A DNA stretch of 64,000 nucleotides from JAGOBP01 sp964550855 (GTDB lineage Bacteria; Chloroflexota; Anaerolineae; Fen-1058), in contig CAZKBQ010000018.1 in assembly GCA_964550855.1 (NCBI GenBank), forward strand, positions 12,295 through 76,294. The letters are read 5' to 3'. Below the pieces are notes generated by a model. The model saw only the letters and a program-made list of their open reading frames with translations. It was not told the DNA's origin and did no database searches. Below, piece by piece: positions 52,604 through 60,833 of this stretch (position 1 is its first letter; every line of letters begins with the position of its first letter). Position numbers and translations under genes: made by a program.

Positions 52604-55600
52604 ATGCAGCGTCTCGCGGCCTTCCTCCAGATCCGATCGGGTGAAGCGCGGCTCGCCGGCTTTGTCGCCGCTTTGTTCGCCTTGATCGAAGGGGGGCGCG
52701 GCCTGGGCGGCAATACGGCCGATGCCCTGTTCTACACGCGCTTCGGCGTCGAGTATCTGCCGTATATGTTTATGCTGTTGGGCGCGGCGAATTTTATGGT
52801 CTCGCTCACCTATGCTGCCAGCCTCGGCAGGTTCGATCAGCGCCGCTTCTTCGTATTAATCTTGATCGTCCTCGCCGGTGTGATCTTGATTGAACGCGCT
52901 GCCATCGCGCTCGATGTAGCCGCCCTTTATCCAGTGTTGTGGATTTCGATCAACATCAGCGCGTCGATTGTCGGCCTGCTGGCGTGGAACATCGCCGGGG
53001 CCGTGTGCGATGCGCGGCAGGCCAAGCGCCTCTTTTCGATCTTCGTCAGCGCGGGCATTTTGGGCAGCGTCATCGGCAACTTTATCACGGGGCCGTTGGC
53101 CCAGATCGTCGGCACGCAAAATCTATTGATCTTGTATGCCGTCGTGCTGCTCGCGTGCGCCTGGTTCGCGCGATCGATCATTCGGCGTTTCTTCAAACCG
53201 ATTGTCAAGCGCGGCGAGACCACGAGTTTCGTCGCCGAAATCCGCGCCGGATTTGATTACGTACGCGCTTCAGCGATGTTCAAACTCATGGCCGCCGGCT
53301 CGGTGCTCTTCTCCATTTTGTATTTTTCCATTTCGTTTCCGTTCAGCACCGCCGTCTCGGCCGGTTTTTCCACCGACGCCGACGTGGCCGGTTTTCTCGG
53401 CGTATTCTCAGGCATCGCCACAGCCATCACGTTCTTCGTCTCGCTCTTCGCAGCCAGCCGCTTATATGCGCGCATCGGCGTCGTCAACGCGGTGCTGCTG
53501 CTGCCCATCGCTTATCTCATCGGCTTTGTGCTCTTTGCGCTCAACTTCTCACTCGTTAACGCCGCACTGGCGCGACTGCTGCAATTAGTTGTCCTTGGCG
53601 GCATCGCCGGCACGGCCTACAGCACCTTCTTCAATGTTGTGCCAGCAGAGAAACGCGGGCAAGTCCGCTCATTTGACTCGGGCGTGCCGGAGCAAATCGG
53701 CGTAGCTTTGTCGGGCGTACTGCTCATTTTGGGCCAGCGCGTATTGACGACGACGCAGATTTTCATCATGGGTATGCTTGGCTCGATCGTCTGTGGCATC
53801 CTGGTGTGGCGCTTGCGCCACAGTTATGGCCAGGCTTTGCTGGGGGCGCTGCGCGCCGGGCGCGTTGACGTGTTTGCCGCCGACGATCGGGTCTTTGCCG
53901 GCGTGCCAGGCGATGCGAACGCGATCCGCACGATCACCGCCGCATTGCATGACCCGAAACCCTCCCTGCGTCGAATTGCCGTCGAACTGTTAGCACGACT
54001 GCGGGTGCGCTCGGCAGCGTCAACCCTCATGCCGCTGCTGAATGACCCCGATCGAGATGTGCGTCTGACCGCGATTCGTGCGCTGGGCGCGCTCAAGAGC
54101 CGTGAAGCCGCCAACGCCGTCATCGCCTTGCTCGACGACGTTGACGCCGAAATTCGCGCAACGGCGCTGCACATCCTGCCTGATCTGCTCGCGCCGATCA
54201 CACACTCCGTCATCGAAATCATTGATGCCCGGCTCGCGGATGACAATCTCGATGTGCAGCTGCAGGCTGCCATTGTGCTCCTGAAGGCCAGGCAGCCTGA
54301 TCGGGCCTGGCCTGCGCTCGCTCGGTTGTTGCGCGATCCACAGGCGGCCGCGCGCGCCCGCACCCTCGAAGCGCTGGGCAACGCGGGGGTTGAGTTTGAT
54401 CCGGCGCCTCTAGTGCAGGCCCGGCGCGATCCAGATCCAATCGTCCGGCGAGCCGCCTGCCGGGCTCTCGGGCAAACTCGATCGATTTTGGCCGTTGAGC
54501 TACTGGTCGAAGGGTTGAGCGATATTGATGGTACCGTGCGTGCCGCCGCGGCGGGAGCGTTACAAAGTTTTGGAGCCGCCGCTGCGCCGTTCGTACTGCC
54601 CGTTTTGAATCATGCCAATGCTCAAACCCGCGAGGCCGCCCTGGCCGCGCTTACATACGATCCGTCCGCCATCCAGCCGTTGTACGTTTTCATGCAACAT
54701 GAGATCGAGCAACTACGCTCGTTGCGAGCATTGGGCTCAGCCATACCCGATCAAGACCGGGCCACCCGCTTTCTGCGCGAGATGCTGGCTGATCGGGCTG
54801 GCGCCTGCGAACAACGGCTGATTACGGCCCTCGGGTTGATAGGTGATCGCGGCGCCATGCAGCAAGTGGGCCACGGCTTGCGTTCGCGCTCATCTGCTTC
54901 ACGTGCCGCGGCCATCGAGGCCCTGGAAACGCTGGGCGATAAGCGGCTGGTCAAACACATCCTGCCGCTGCTTGAGGATGCGCCGACCAGTGAGCGGTTG
55001 TCGATGGAGACGGCGTTGCGCCAATGTCTCGCTTCGCCTGAGGTGTGGCTGCGCGCACTGGCGGTGCGCGTCATCGCCGAGGTACGTGCCCTCGAGTTGA
55101 TCCCTGAACTGCGCGCGCTGCGCGCTGACGCCAACGTGGTCGTGAGCGCTGCCGCGGATGAGGCGCTGCACCAGCTGGAGGAGATAGCGATGGAAACCTT
55201 GCAGACGATGTCGGTGATAGAGCGTGTGCTGCTGCTGCACGACGTGCCGCTGTTTGCTGCGCTGACCCCCGACGATCTGGCCCAGGTGGCGAATATCGCC
55301 CGCGAACAATGGCACAGTAACGGTTCGCTCATTTGCCGCGAAGGTGAACTGGGCCGGGAAATGTATGTTCTGGCGCAGGGGCAGGTGCGCGTTACCCGGC
55401 AGACCCCTGACGGCGAAAAATACCTGGCGACGCGCTACGTCGGCGACTTCCTGGGTGAGATGTCGATTGTGCTGGCCGGCCCGCGCACGTCAACCGTGCG
55501 GGCTGAAGGCGATGTCCGGACGCTGGTGATCAGCGATGAGGCCTTCATCACGATCCTGCATGATCGCCCCGGCGTAGCCCTGGCGACACTGCGGGGTGTG

Positions 55601-55627
55601 ATGCAGCGCCTGCTCGAAAAGGAATAG
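52604..55627 (+). CDS. MFS/ADP-translocase-like transporter fused to HEAT repeats and cNMP-binding domain
   Basis: 1007 aa. Residues 1-410 hold 10-12 transmembrane helices resembling the Npt/ATP-ADP translocase branch of MFS (KRLFSIFVSAGILGSVIGNF). Residues about 430-860 are HEAT-like helical repeats (LRRIAVELLARLRVRSAAST, RDVRLTAIRALGALKSRE and similar). Residues 870-1005 form a cyclic-nucleotide-binding domain (GELGREMYVLAQGQVRV; DFLGEMSIVLAG). The layout implies transport or signalling gated by cAMP through a HEAT scaffold. The cyclase-STAND gene lies less than 1 kb upstream, a possible cAMP source (inference). Confidence 0.88.
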   Translation: MQRLAAFLQIRSGEARLAGFVAALFALIEGGRGLGGNTADALFYTRFGVEYLPYMFMLLGAANFMVSLTYAASLGRFDQRRFFVLILIVLAGVILIERAAIALDVAALYPVLWISINISASIVGLLAWNIAGAVCDARQAKRLFSIFVSAGILGSVIGNFITGPLAQIVGTQNLLILYAVVLLACAWFARSIIRRFFKPIVKRGETTSFVAEIRAGFDYVRASAMFKLMAAGSVLFSILYFSISFPFSTAVSAGFSTDADVAGFLGVFSGIATAITFFVSLFAASRLYARIGVVNAVLLLPIAYLIGFVLFALNFSLVNAALARLLQLVVLGGIAGTAYSTFFNVVPAEKRGQVRSFDSGVPEQIGVALSGVLLILGQRVLTTTQIFIMGMLGSIVCGILVWRLRHSYGQALLGALRAGRVDVFAADDRVFAGVPGDANAIRTITAALHDPKPSLRRIAVELLARLRVRSAASTLMPLLNDPDRDVRLTAIRALGALKSREAANAVIALLDDVDAEIRATALHILPDLLAPITHSVIEIIDARLADDNLDVQLQAAIVLLKARQPDRAWPALARLLRDPQAAARARTLEALGNAGVEFDPAPLVQARRDPDPIVRRAACRALGQTRSILAVELLVEGLSDIDGTVRAAAAGALQSFGAAAAPFVLPVLNHANAQTREAALAALTYDPSAIQPLYVFMQHEIEQLRSLRALGSAIPDQDRATRFLREMLADRAGACEQRLITALGLIGDRGAMQQVGHGLRSRSSASRAAAIEALETLGDKRLVKHILPLLEDAPTSERLSMETALRQCLASPEVWLRALAVRVIAEVRALELIPELRALRADANVVVSAAADEALHQLEEIAMETLQTMSVIERVLLLHDVPLFAALTPDDLAQVANIAREQWHSNGSLICREGELGREMYVLAQGQVRVTRQTPDGEKYLATRYVGDFLGEMSIVLAGPRTSTVRAEGDVRTLVISDEAFITILHDRPGVALATLRGVMQRLLEKE

Positions 55628-55734
55628 CGCCAGACCGAAGCTGCTGACTTGCGGCGCATCTCGTCGTGATCTGCTGGTGCCCACCGCCGCCAAGCGCCAA
55701 ACGACCAAGACGCTGCGCCAAACGGCCGATGGGC

Positions 55735-55778
55735 GCACAAAATAACCGCCCGATGAAGTATAATCTTCATCGGGCGGT
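55735..55778 (-). terminator. intrinsic terminator of tRNA-Lys
   Basis: Perfect fourteen-bp stem ACCGCCCGATGAAG (55745-55758)/CTTCATCGGGCGGT (55765-55778), hexamer loop, then TATTTTG on the minus strand. Immediately follows the tRNA gene. Confidence 0.85.
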
Positions 55779-55779
55779 G

Positions 55780-55852
55780 TGAGCCGTCTGGGACTCGAAC
55801 CCAGAACCAAAGGCTTAAAAGGCCTCTGCTCTGCCAATTGAGCTAACGGCCC
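55780..55852 (-). tRNA. trnK: tRNA-Lys (anticodon TTT)
   Basis: 73 nt. Acceptor GGGCCGT/ACGGCTC with one G-T pair, D arm GCTC-AATTGGCA-GAGC, anticodon stem GAGGC/GCCTT with loop CTTTTAA (anticodon TTT), T arm CTGGG-TTCGAGT-CCCAG, discriminator A. CCA is not encoded. Followed by an intrinsic terminator. Confidence 0.95.
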
Positions 55853-55901
55853 GTCAAACTCGCGCGAGATTGTAGCACGCCCCCCAAGGACTGTCAATCA
55901 A

Positions 55902-56690
55902 ATGCGGCCGGTTTTTCTCTCGCCTCACCCTGACGACGCCGTGTTATCGTGCGGCGGTTTGCTCTATCAGCTGGCCCAGGCCGGCCAGCGGCCCGTGGTG
56001 TTCACGATTTTCGGCGGCGATCGCCCTTCGGGTGCGCCGTTGTCCGATTTTGCCCGCGCGCTGCAAACGCGCTGGCAATTGAACGACGACGCGCCCGCCG
56101 CGCGCCGCGAGGAAGACCGCGCTGCCTGCGACCGGCTGGGCGCGATGCTGATCCACCTGCCCTTCGCCGATGCGATCTATCGGGTCGCGCCGGGGACCGA
56201 TCGGGCGTTGTACGATTCCGAAGAGGCGATCTTCGGCGACGTGCGCGATCCCGGCCTGATCGATCTGATCGCGGCGGCCCTCCGGGCCAAGTTCCAGCCG
56301 ATCGGTCTGTCGGCGATCCGCTGCTTTACGCCGCTGACGGCGGGTCATCACGTCGATCACGTCCTGACGCGCGCTGCGGCCGAACGGCTGCCGATTGAGC
56401 TGATTTATTACGAAGACTATCCCTACGCCGAGCAGCCGGAGCAGCTGGCCCGGGTGTGGGGCGAAGACCGTTGGGACAGTGAAGCGATCGGGTTGAGTGA
56501 GGCCGCGCTGCAGGCCAAGATCGAGGCATTTTTATGCCATCGCTCGCAGCTCAGCACCTTTTACCGCGACGAGGCCGAAGTGGCGCAGCGGCTGCGCGCT
56601 TACGCGCGCTCGACCGGCGGGGGGCCGCTCGTCGAGCGCTATTGGCGCCGGAAGGGTGAGGCTTACCCGGCCAACGCAGTCGTGCTATAA
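55902..56690 (+). CDS. PIG-L/LmbE-family deacetylase
   Basis: 262 aa. N-terminal SPHPDDAVLSCGG (His9, Asp11, Asp12) and GHHVDH near 150 are the zinc ligands and catalytic Asp of PIG-L N-acetylglucosaminyl deacetylases (MshB, BshB, LmbE). Substrate could be a GlcNAc conjugate of a low-molecular-weight thiol, glycolipid or antibiotic. Nothing next door points to bacillithiol or mycothiol synthesis. No ribosome site is evident. The stop overlaps the tatA promoter -10. Confidence 0.9.
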   Translation: MRPVFLSPHPDDAVLSCGGLLYQLAQAGQRPVVFTIFGGDRPSGAPLSDFARALQTRWQLNDDAPAARREEDRAACDRLGAMLIHLPFADAIYRVAPGTDRALYDSEEAIFGDVRDPGLIDLIAAALRAKFQPIGLSAIRCFTPLTAGHHVDHVLTRAAAERLPIELIYYEDYPYAEQPEQLARVWGEDRWDSEAIGLSEAALQAKIEAFLCHRSQLSTFYRDEAEVAQRLRAYARSTGGGPLVERYWRRKGEAYPANAVVL

Positions 56691-56691
56691 T
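56683..56691 (+). promoter_or_regulatory. extended -10 promoter of tatA
   Basis: TGCTATAAT overlapping the PIG-L stop codon, 40 bases before the tatA ATG. The leader contains GGGAGG as ribosome site. Confidence 0.6.
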
Positions 56692-56730
56692 GGGCGCAAC
56701 TATTGGGCTTTGCCCGGGAGGTACAATCCC

Positions 56731-56916
56731 ATGCCAGGTATCGGGACACCTGAACTGCTGATTATTCTTGTCATCGTGATTCTGATCTTCGGCGTCGGCC
56801 GCATTGGCAAGGTCGGCAAAGAGCTGGGTACCGGCATCCGCGAGTTTCGCAAAGGCATGTCCGGCGAAGACGAAAAATCGACCCCGCCGGCCGGCGACGA
56901 CAAGAAGTCGAGCTGA
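56731..56916 (+). CDS. tatA: TatA/E twin-arginine translocase subunit
   Basis: 61 aa. One transmembrane helix (TPELLIILVIVILIFG), the hinge GVGRIGKVGKELGTGIREFR and a charged tail are diagnostic of TatA. It oligomerises to help folded proteins cross the membrane. Stand-alone: tatB and tatC are not nearby. GGGAGG lies nine bases before the ATG, with its own promoter at 56683 and terminator at 56935. Confidence 0.95.
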   Translation: MPGIGTPELLIILVIVILIFGVGRIGKVGKELGTGIREFRKGMSGEDEKSTPPAGDDKKSS

Positions 56917-56934
56917 GCCGCCTGCCCCAATAAG

Positions 56935-56960
56935 CAGCCGCCCTTACCGGCGGCTGTTTT
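56935..56960 (+). terminator. terminator of tatA
   Basis: CAGCCGCC (56935-56942)/GGCGGCTG (56949-56956) followed by TTTT. Sits between the convergent tatA and LysM genes and may work in both directions (CTTATT on the other side). Confidence 0.8.
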
Positions 56961-56969
56961 GTTGCGGGC

Positions 56970-57755
56970 CTACGGGACGCGGTAGGTGCCGACCAGCTCG
57001 CCCTGCGGGTTGCGGAGATAGGCCACGGTGCCGCGCGCGCCCCAGCGGGCGGCGGTCTGTCCCCAGTACAGATCGGTGGTGGTGTTGACGCCGCTGCCGG
57101 TGTGAATTTTGACTTCGGTGCTGGCCAGCAGCGTGAGATCGGGGAAGGTGAATTTGTTGCCCTCGCCGTCGGCGATGGACCAGCCCGCCAGATTGACGCG
57201 CTCCCCCAGATTGGCCACCACCACGGCTTCGGCGTTCAGCACGCCCGTGTTGATGATCTCTTTGATCGTGACGAAGGCTTCGCCGCCCGCGCTCAGCGTC
57301 ACGGTGAGGGTGGCAGTGGTGACCGGCCGCAAACGGATGGGCGTGGGGGTGGGCGTGACGGCGGCCGCCGTCGCGGGCACCGAGCCGGGCGCGGGAATGA
57401 TCAGCGTCTGCCCGATGGACAACAGATCGACGTTGACCAGGTTGTTGGCCGCCAGGAGATCGGCGACGGAGACATCAAAGTTGCGCGCGATGCTGCTCAA
57501 CGTGTCACCCGGCTGCACCACGTAGGCGCGCTGCCCGACGGTGGGCGTGGGCGCCGGCGCAGTGGCGGTGGGCGCCGGCGCGGTTGCCCCGGTTGTCGCG
57601 GTTTGGCCGGACACTGCGGCGGGCGTCGGCAGGGCGGTGGGAATGGGGTGCGGCGCGGGGCGGCCGGCCTCCCACGCATTCAGCACCAGCAGCGTGGTCA
57701 CCACCGACACGAGCACGTTCAAGCCAAGGAAGATCGCGATGCGGCGCCAGTTCAT
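56970..57755 (-). CDS. membrane-anchored LysM and lamin-tail domain protein
   Basis: 261 aa. N-terminal transmembrane anchor (about 6-27), a Thr/Pro/Ala linker (36-75), one LysM domain (YVVQPGDTLSSIARNFDV to GQTLIIP, 78-121) for peptidoglycan binding, a second Thr/Pro linker, and a C-terminal lamin-tail domain (LTD, about 148-255, VNLAGWSIADGEGNKFTFPD). LTDs are beta-sandwiches often found on secreted nucleases and surface proteins. No catalytic residues seen, so it is likely a wall-attached binding protein. Divergent from maf. Confidence 0.88.
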   Translation of the reverse strand: MNWRRIAIFLGLNVLVSVVTTLLVLNAWEAGRPAPHPIPTALPTPAAVSGQTATTGATAPAPTATAPAPTPTVGQRAYVVQPGDTLSSIARNFDVSVADLLAANNLVNVDLLSIGQTLIIPAPGSVPATAAAVTPTPTPIRLRPVTTATLTVTLSAGGEAFVTIKEIINTGVLNAEAVVVANLGERVNLAGWSIADGEGNKFTFPDLTLLASTEVKIHTGSGVNTTTDLYWGQTAARWGARGTVAYLRNPQGELVGTYRVP

Positions 57756-57782
57756 AATCACCACCGCCTTCAAGGTGTTTGC

Positions 57783-58460
57783 ATGATAGCACATCCAGAT
57801 CACAGCGTCAACGCGCGCCTGCTGCTTGCCTCTGCTTCGCCGCGCCGGCGGGAGCTGATCAAGCTGTTGAAGCTGCCGGTGACGGCCACGGCGGCCGACA
57901 TCGACGAGACGCCGCTCGCCGGCGAGACGGCCGCCGACATGGCAGTGCGCCTCAGCCGCGAGAAGGCGCAGGCCGTGACCGCCGATCGAACGTCGATCGT
58001 CATCGCGTCGGACACGGTGGTCTCGGTGGACGGCGAGCCGCTGGGCAAGCCGGCCGATGCCGCCGAGGCGCGCGCCATGCTGACGCGGCTGCGCGGCCGC
58101 GTGCATCAGGTTTACACGGCGGTCACCGTGATCGATCGGAAGACCGATCGGGCGGTGACTGAGCTGGCCGCCAGCGATGTCCGCATGCGCGCTTACACGG
58201 ATGACGAGATCGAGCGTTACATCGCCAGCGGCGATCCGTTCGACAAGGCGGGCGCGTACGCCATTCAACACGACGGGTTTTCGCCGGCCGATCGGTTTGA
58301 GCACTGCTTCGCCAATGTGATGGGCCTGCCACTGTGCCACGTCACGCGCGCGCTGCGCCGTCTGCAGATCGAACCACCGGTCGATGTGCCCGCGGCCTGT
58401 CAGGCGCATCTGAACTATCGCTGCCCGGTCTATGCGCGGATTCTGGCGGGAGAGGAGTGA
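57783..58460 (+). CDS. maf: Maf-family nucleotide pyrophosphatase
   Basis: 225 aa. Carries the Maf signature LLLASASPRRRELI (about 13-26), TPLAGETAADMAVRLSREKA, SDTVVSVDGEPLGKPAD and GAYAIQHDG. Maf enzymes hydrolyse non-canonical or regular dTTP/UTP-type nucleotides. After the normal Maf domain (about 200 residues) the protein has an extra tail with C-x(7)-N-Y-R-C (AACQAHLNYRCPVYARIL), not usual in E. coli YhdE-type Maf, that could bind a metal with other Cys residues (inference). The ATG at 57783 is the likely start; the ribosome site is weak. Confidence 0.9.
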   Translation: MIAHPDHSVNARLLLASASPRRRELIKLLKLPVTATAADIDETPLAGETAADMAVRLSREKAQAVTADRTSIVIASDTVVSVDGEPLGKPADAAEARAMLTRLRGRVHQVYTAVTVIDRKTDRAVTELAASDVRMRAYTDDEIERYIASGDPFDKAGAYAIQHDGFSPADRFEHCFANVMGLPLCHVTRALRRLQIEPPVDVPAACQAHLNYRCPVYARILAGEE

Positions 58461-58566
58461 TGATGAATAATGAGTAACGAGTAATGAGCAATTCGTTTCA
58501 TCGATCCCTGTCCACGGCTCACTAACCACTGCCCACTACGCACTATCCACTCCCCCGCACTCACGC
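58461..58566. repeat. low-complexity intergenic tract
   Basis: AATGAGTAACGAGTAATGAG and CCACTGCCCACTACGCACTA type short repeats between maf and the PBP gene; nothing else visible. Confidence 0.5.
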
Positions 58567-58572
58567 TATAAT
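58567..58572 (+). promoter_or_regulatory. TATAAT immediately before the PBP start (leaderless)
   Basis: TATAAT ends six bases before the ATG at 58579, so transcription should start at or next to the A of the start codon. No ribosome site exists. No clear -35. Confidence 0.55.
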
Positions 58573-58578
58573 CGCGGC

Positions 58579-60678
58579 ATGTTCAAACGCTATGTGCTCC
58601 TTCTGGCGCTGCTGCTGGCTGCGTGCAGCCCGGCAGCCACGCCCACTCCCGAACCCACCGCCGTGCCCACGTTTGAAGGCCCTGCCCCGGAAGCGACGGG
58701 CGAAGCGTTCTTGTCGGCGTGGACGCAGGCCGATTACCCGACCATGTTCAATCTGCTGTCGGCGGCGGCGCAGGCGCGGCTGACGCCCGATACCTTTGCC
58801 AACCGCTATCGCGCCGCGCAGACCACCGCCACCGTGCAGTTTGTGCGGGCCGAAGCGCGCGCGGCCCTGCGCGACGGCGATACAGCCCGCCTGAATTATC
58901 ACGTCGAGTGGGATACGGCGATCTTCGGAACGCTGACGGCCGATCACGACATGCCGCTGGTGTATGAGGGCGGCCAGTGGCGCGTGGATTGGGATGAGAG
59001 CCTGATCTGGCCCGATCTGCCCAAAGGCGGCGCATTTCAGATTCAGTACCAGGTGCCGCGCCGCGCCAACATCTACGATCGCGAAGGCAAAGGGTTGGCG
59101 GTGGAGGGCAAGCTGGTGACGGTGGGCGTGGTGCCCGGCGACATCGAAGATGAAGCAGCCGTGTTGGCCGGTCTCAGCCCCATCGTCGGACTGGCGCCCG
59201 ACGCGATCAAGGCCAAATACGTCAACGCGCGTCCCGACTGGTTCGTGCCCATCGCCGACATCCCGTTTGAGGTCAGCCAGCAGAATCAGGCTTTTCTGCA
59301 GTCGCCCGGCATCGAGCGGCGCGAACGTTCGACGCGCGTGTACAGCGGCCTGGCCGCGCACGCCATCGGCGTCATCAGCCAGATTACGGCAGAGACGCTG
59401 TCGGAGTGGAAGCAGCGCGGCTATCGCGGCGACGAGTGGGTGGGGACCAGCGGGCTGGAAGCGTGGGGCGAGCCGTATCTGGCAGGCACGCACGGCGGCA
59501 CACTCAGCATCCTCGACGCGCAGGGTAAGACCGTGAAGACGCTGATCGATCGGCCGGCCACGCCCAGCCGCAGCCTCTACACGACGATCGATCGGCTGCT
59601 GCAGGAAGCCACCGACAACATCATCGCAGGTCACACCGGCGCCATCGTGGTACTCGATCCGAACAACGGCCGCGTCCTCGCCATGTCCAGTTATCCGTCG
59701 TTCAACCCCAACGCCATCGTCAGCCCCGAAACCGCCAGCCAGCCCGCAGATGCCTCGTTTTTCAATCGGGCGACGCAGGGCGCTTATCCACCCGGTTCAA
59801 CGTTCAAGATCATCACGATGGCGGCCGGGCTGGAAGTGGCGGGACTGCAACCGTCGTCCACGTTTTTCGATCCCGGTTACTGGGACGGGCTGGGCGAAGC
59901 GTTCCGCAAGTACAACTGGAAGCCGGGCGGCGACGGCACGATCGATCTGGTGACGGGACTGAGCGCCTCCAACAATACGGTCTTTTACGAAGTGGGCAAG
60001 CGCGTGCAGGATGTCGATCAATTCGCGCTGCCCAAGATGGCCCGAGCGTTTGGTCTCGGCTCGACGACGGGCATCACCGGCGTGGTGGAAGTGCCCGGCG
60101 TCATTCCTGATCCCGATTGGAAAGTGAAAGAGATCGGCGAGGCCTGGGTGCCCGGCGACGGCGTCAACATGGCGATCGGCCAGGGTTACGTGCAGGCCAC
60201 ACCGCTGCAAATGGCTGTCGCCTACGCGGCCATCGCCAACGGCGGCAAGGTCTATCGGCCGCAGATCATCGACAAGATCGGCTCCAACAACGAACCGCCC
60301 GAAGAGATCTTCCAGCCCGAAGTGTTAAACACCCTGCCCGTCACACCCGAACATTTGCAGGCCATTCAGCAGGGATTGCGCGGCGTCATCGTCGGCGCCA
60401 AGGGCACGGCGGGCTTTGTGTTCCGGGGCTTTCCGCAGACGGTGGCCGGCAAGACCGGCACCGCCGAAGCGGGCGGTGCCGGGCAGGAGTCGCATGCCTG
60501 GTTCGCCGCCTACACGCCATACGAAAATCCACAGATCGTGGTGGTGGTCTTCCTGGAGAACGGCGGACAGGGATCATACAACGCCGCGCCGCTGGCGCGG
60601 CAGGTGATGGAGGCCTACTACGGCCTGCCGCTCACACCGCCGCCGGCCGCGCCACCCGCCGGCCCGATTGATCGATAA
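58579..60678 (+). CDS. lipoprotein-anchored class B penicillin-binding protein
   Basis: 699 aa. Unusually for a PBP the N-terminus is a lipoprotein signal (LLLAAC, Cys16) with a Thr/Pro linker instead of a plain helix. Residues about 40-145 are an NTF2-like MecA_N domain, 150-320 the PBP dimerisation domain, 335-690 the transpeptidase with STFK (Ser about 406), SASNN, and KTGTAEAG (about 623). It cross-links peptidoglycan, probably in elongation or a special stage. The MecA_N layout recalls PBP2a-like low-affinity enzymes, but beta-lactam behaviour cannot be read from sequence. It appears to be translated from a leaderless mRNA. Confidence 0.92.
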   Translation: MFKRYVLLLALLLAACSPAATPTPEPTAVPTFEGPAPEATGEAFLSAWTQADYPTMFNLLSAAAQARLTPDTFANRYRAAQTTATVQFVRAEARAALRDGDTARLNYHVEWDTAIFGTLTADHDMPLVYEGGQWRVDWDESLIWPDLPKGGAFQIQYQVPRRANIYDREGKGLAVEGKLVTVGVVPGDIEDEAAVLAGLSPIVGLAPDAIKAKYVNARPDWFVPIADIPFEVSQQNQAFLQSPGIERRERSTRVYSGLAAHAIGVISQITAETLSEWKQRGYRGDEWVGTSGLEAWGEPYLAGTHGGTLSILDAQGKTVKTLIDRPATPSRSLYTTIDRLLQEATDNIIAGHTGAIVVLDPNNGRVLAMSSYPSFNPNAIVSPETASQPADASFFNRATQGAYPPGSTFKIITMAAGLEVAGLQPSSTFFDPGYWDGLGEAFRKYNWKPGGDGTIDLVTGLSASNNTVFYEVGKRVQDVDQFALPKMARAFGLGSTTGITGVVEVPGVIPDPDWKVKEIGEAWVPGDGVNMAIGQGYVQATPLQMAVAYAAIANGGKVYRPQIIDKIGSNNEPPEEIFQPEVLNTLPVTPEHLQAIQQGLRGVIVGAKGTAGFVFRGFPQTVAGKTGTAEAGGAGQESHAWFAAYTPYENPQIVVVVFLENGGQGSYNAAPLARQVMEAYYGLPLTPPPAAPPAGPIDR

Positions 60679-60683
60679 CAGGG

Positions 60684-60782
60684 AGACCTCGGAGGTTTTG
60701 GGCGATAGGCGGGCAGCGATCGATCATCGATCTGCTTGATAGTCGGTCAAGGACAGACCGTCTATTAAAACCTCCGAGGTCT
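60684..60782. repeat. inverted repeat AGACCTCGGAGGTTTT
   Basis: Sixteen-bp arms AGACCTCGGAGGTTTT (60684-60699) and AAAACCTCCGAGGTCT (60767-60782). Each arm contains the palindrome ACCTCGGAGGT. The right arm ends in CTTTCC, so it may terminate the PBP transcript. Confidence 0.7.
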
Positions 60783-60833
60783 TTCCACACCGCAGTTCTC
60801 GCCGGCCTCAAATGGGAGTAGAATTGCCCCACC

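Noticed and set aside
55745..55778. TATAAT within the hairpin as a promoter
   Set aside because: It is the loop of a perfect terminator hairpin after tRNA-Lys.
56497..56730. N-terminal extension of tatA in the same frame
   Set aside because: Overlaps the PIG-L gene; a TatA start, ribosome site and promoter are clear at 56731.
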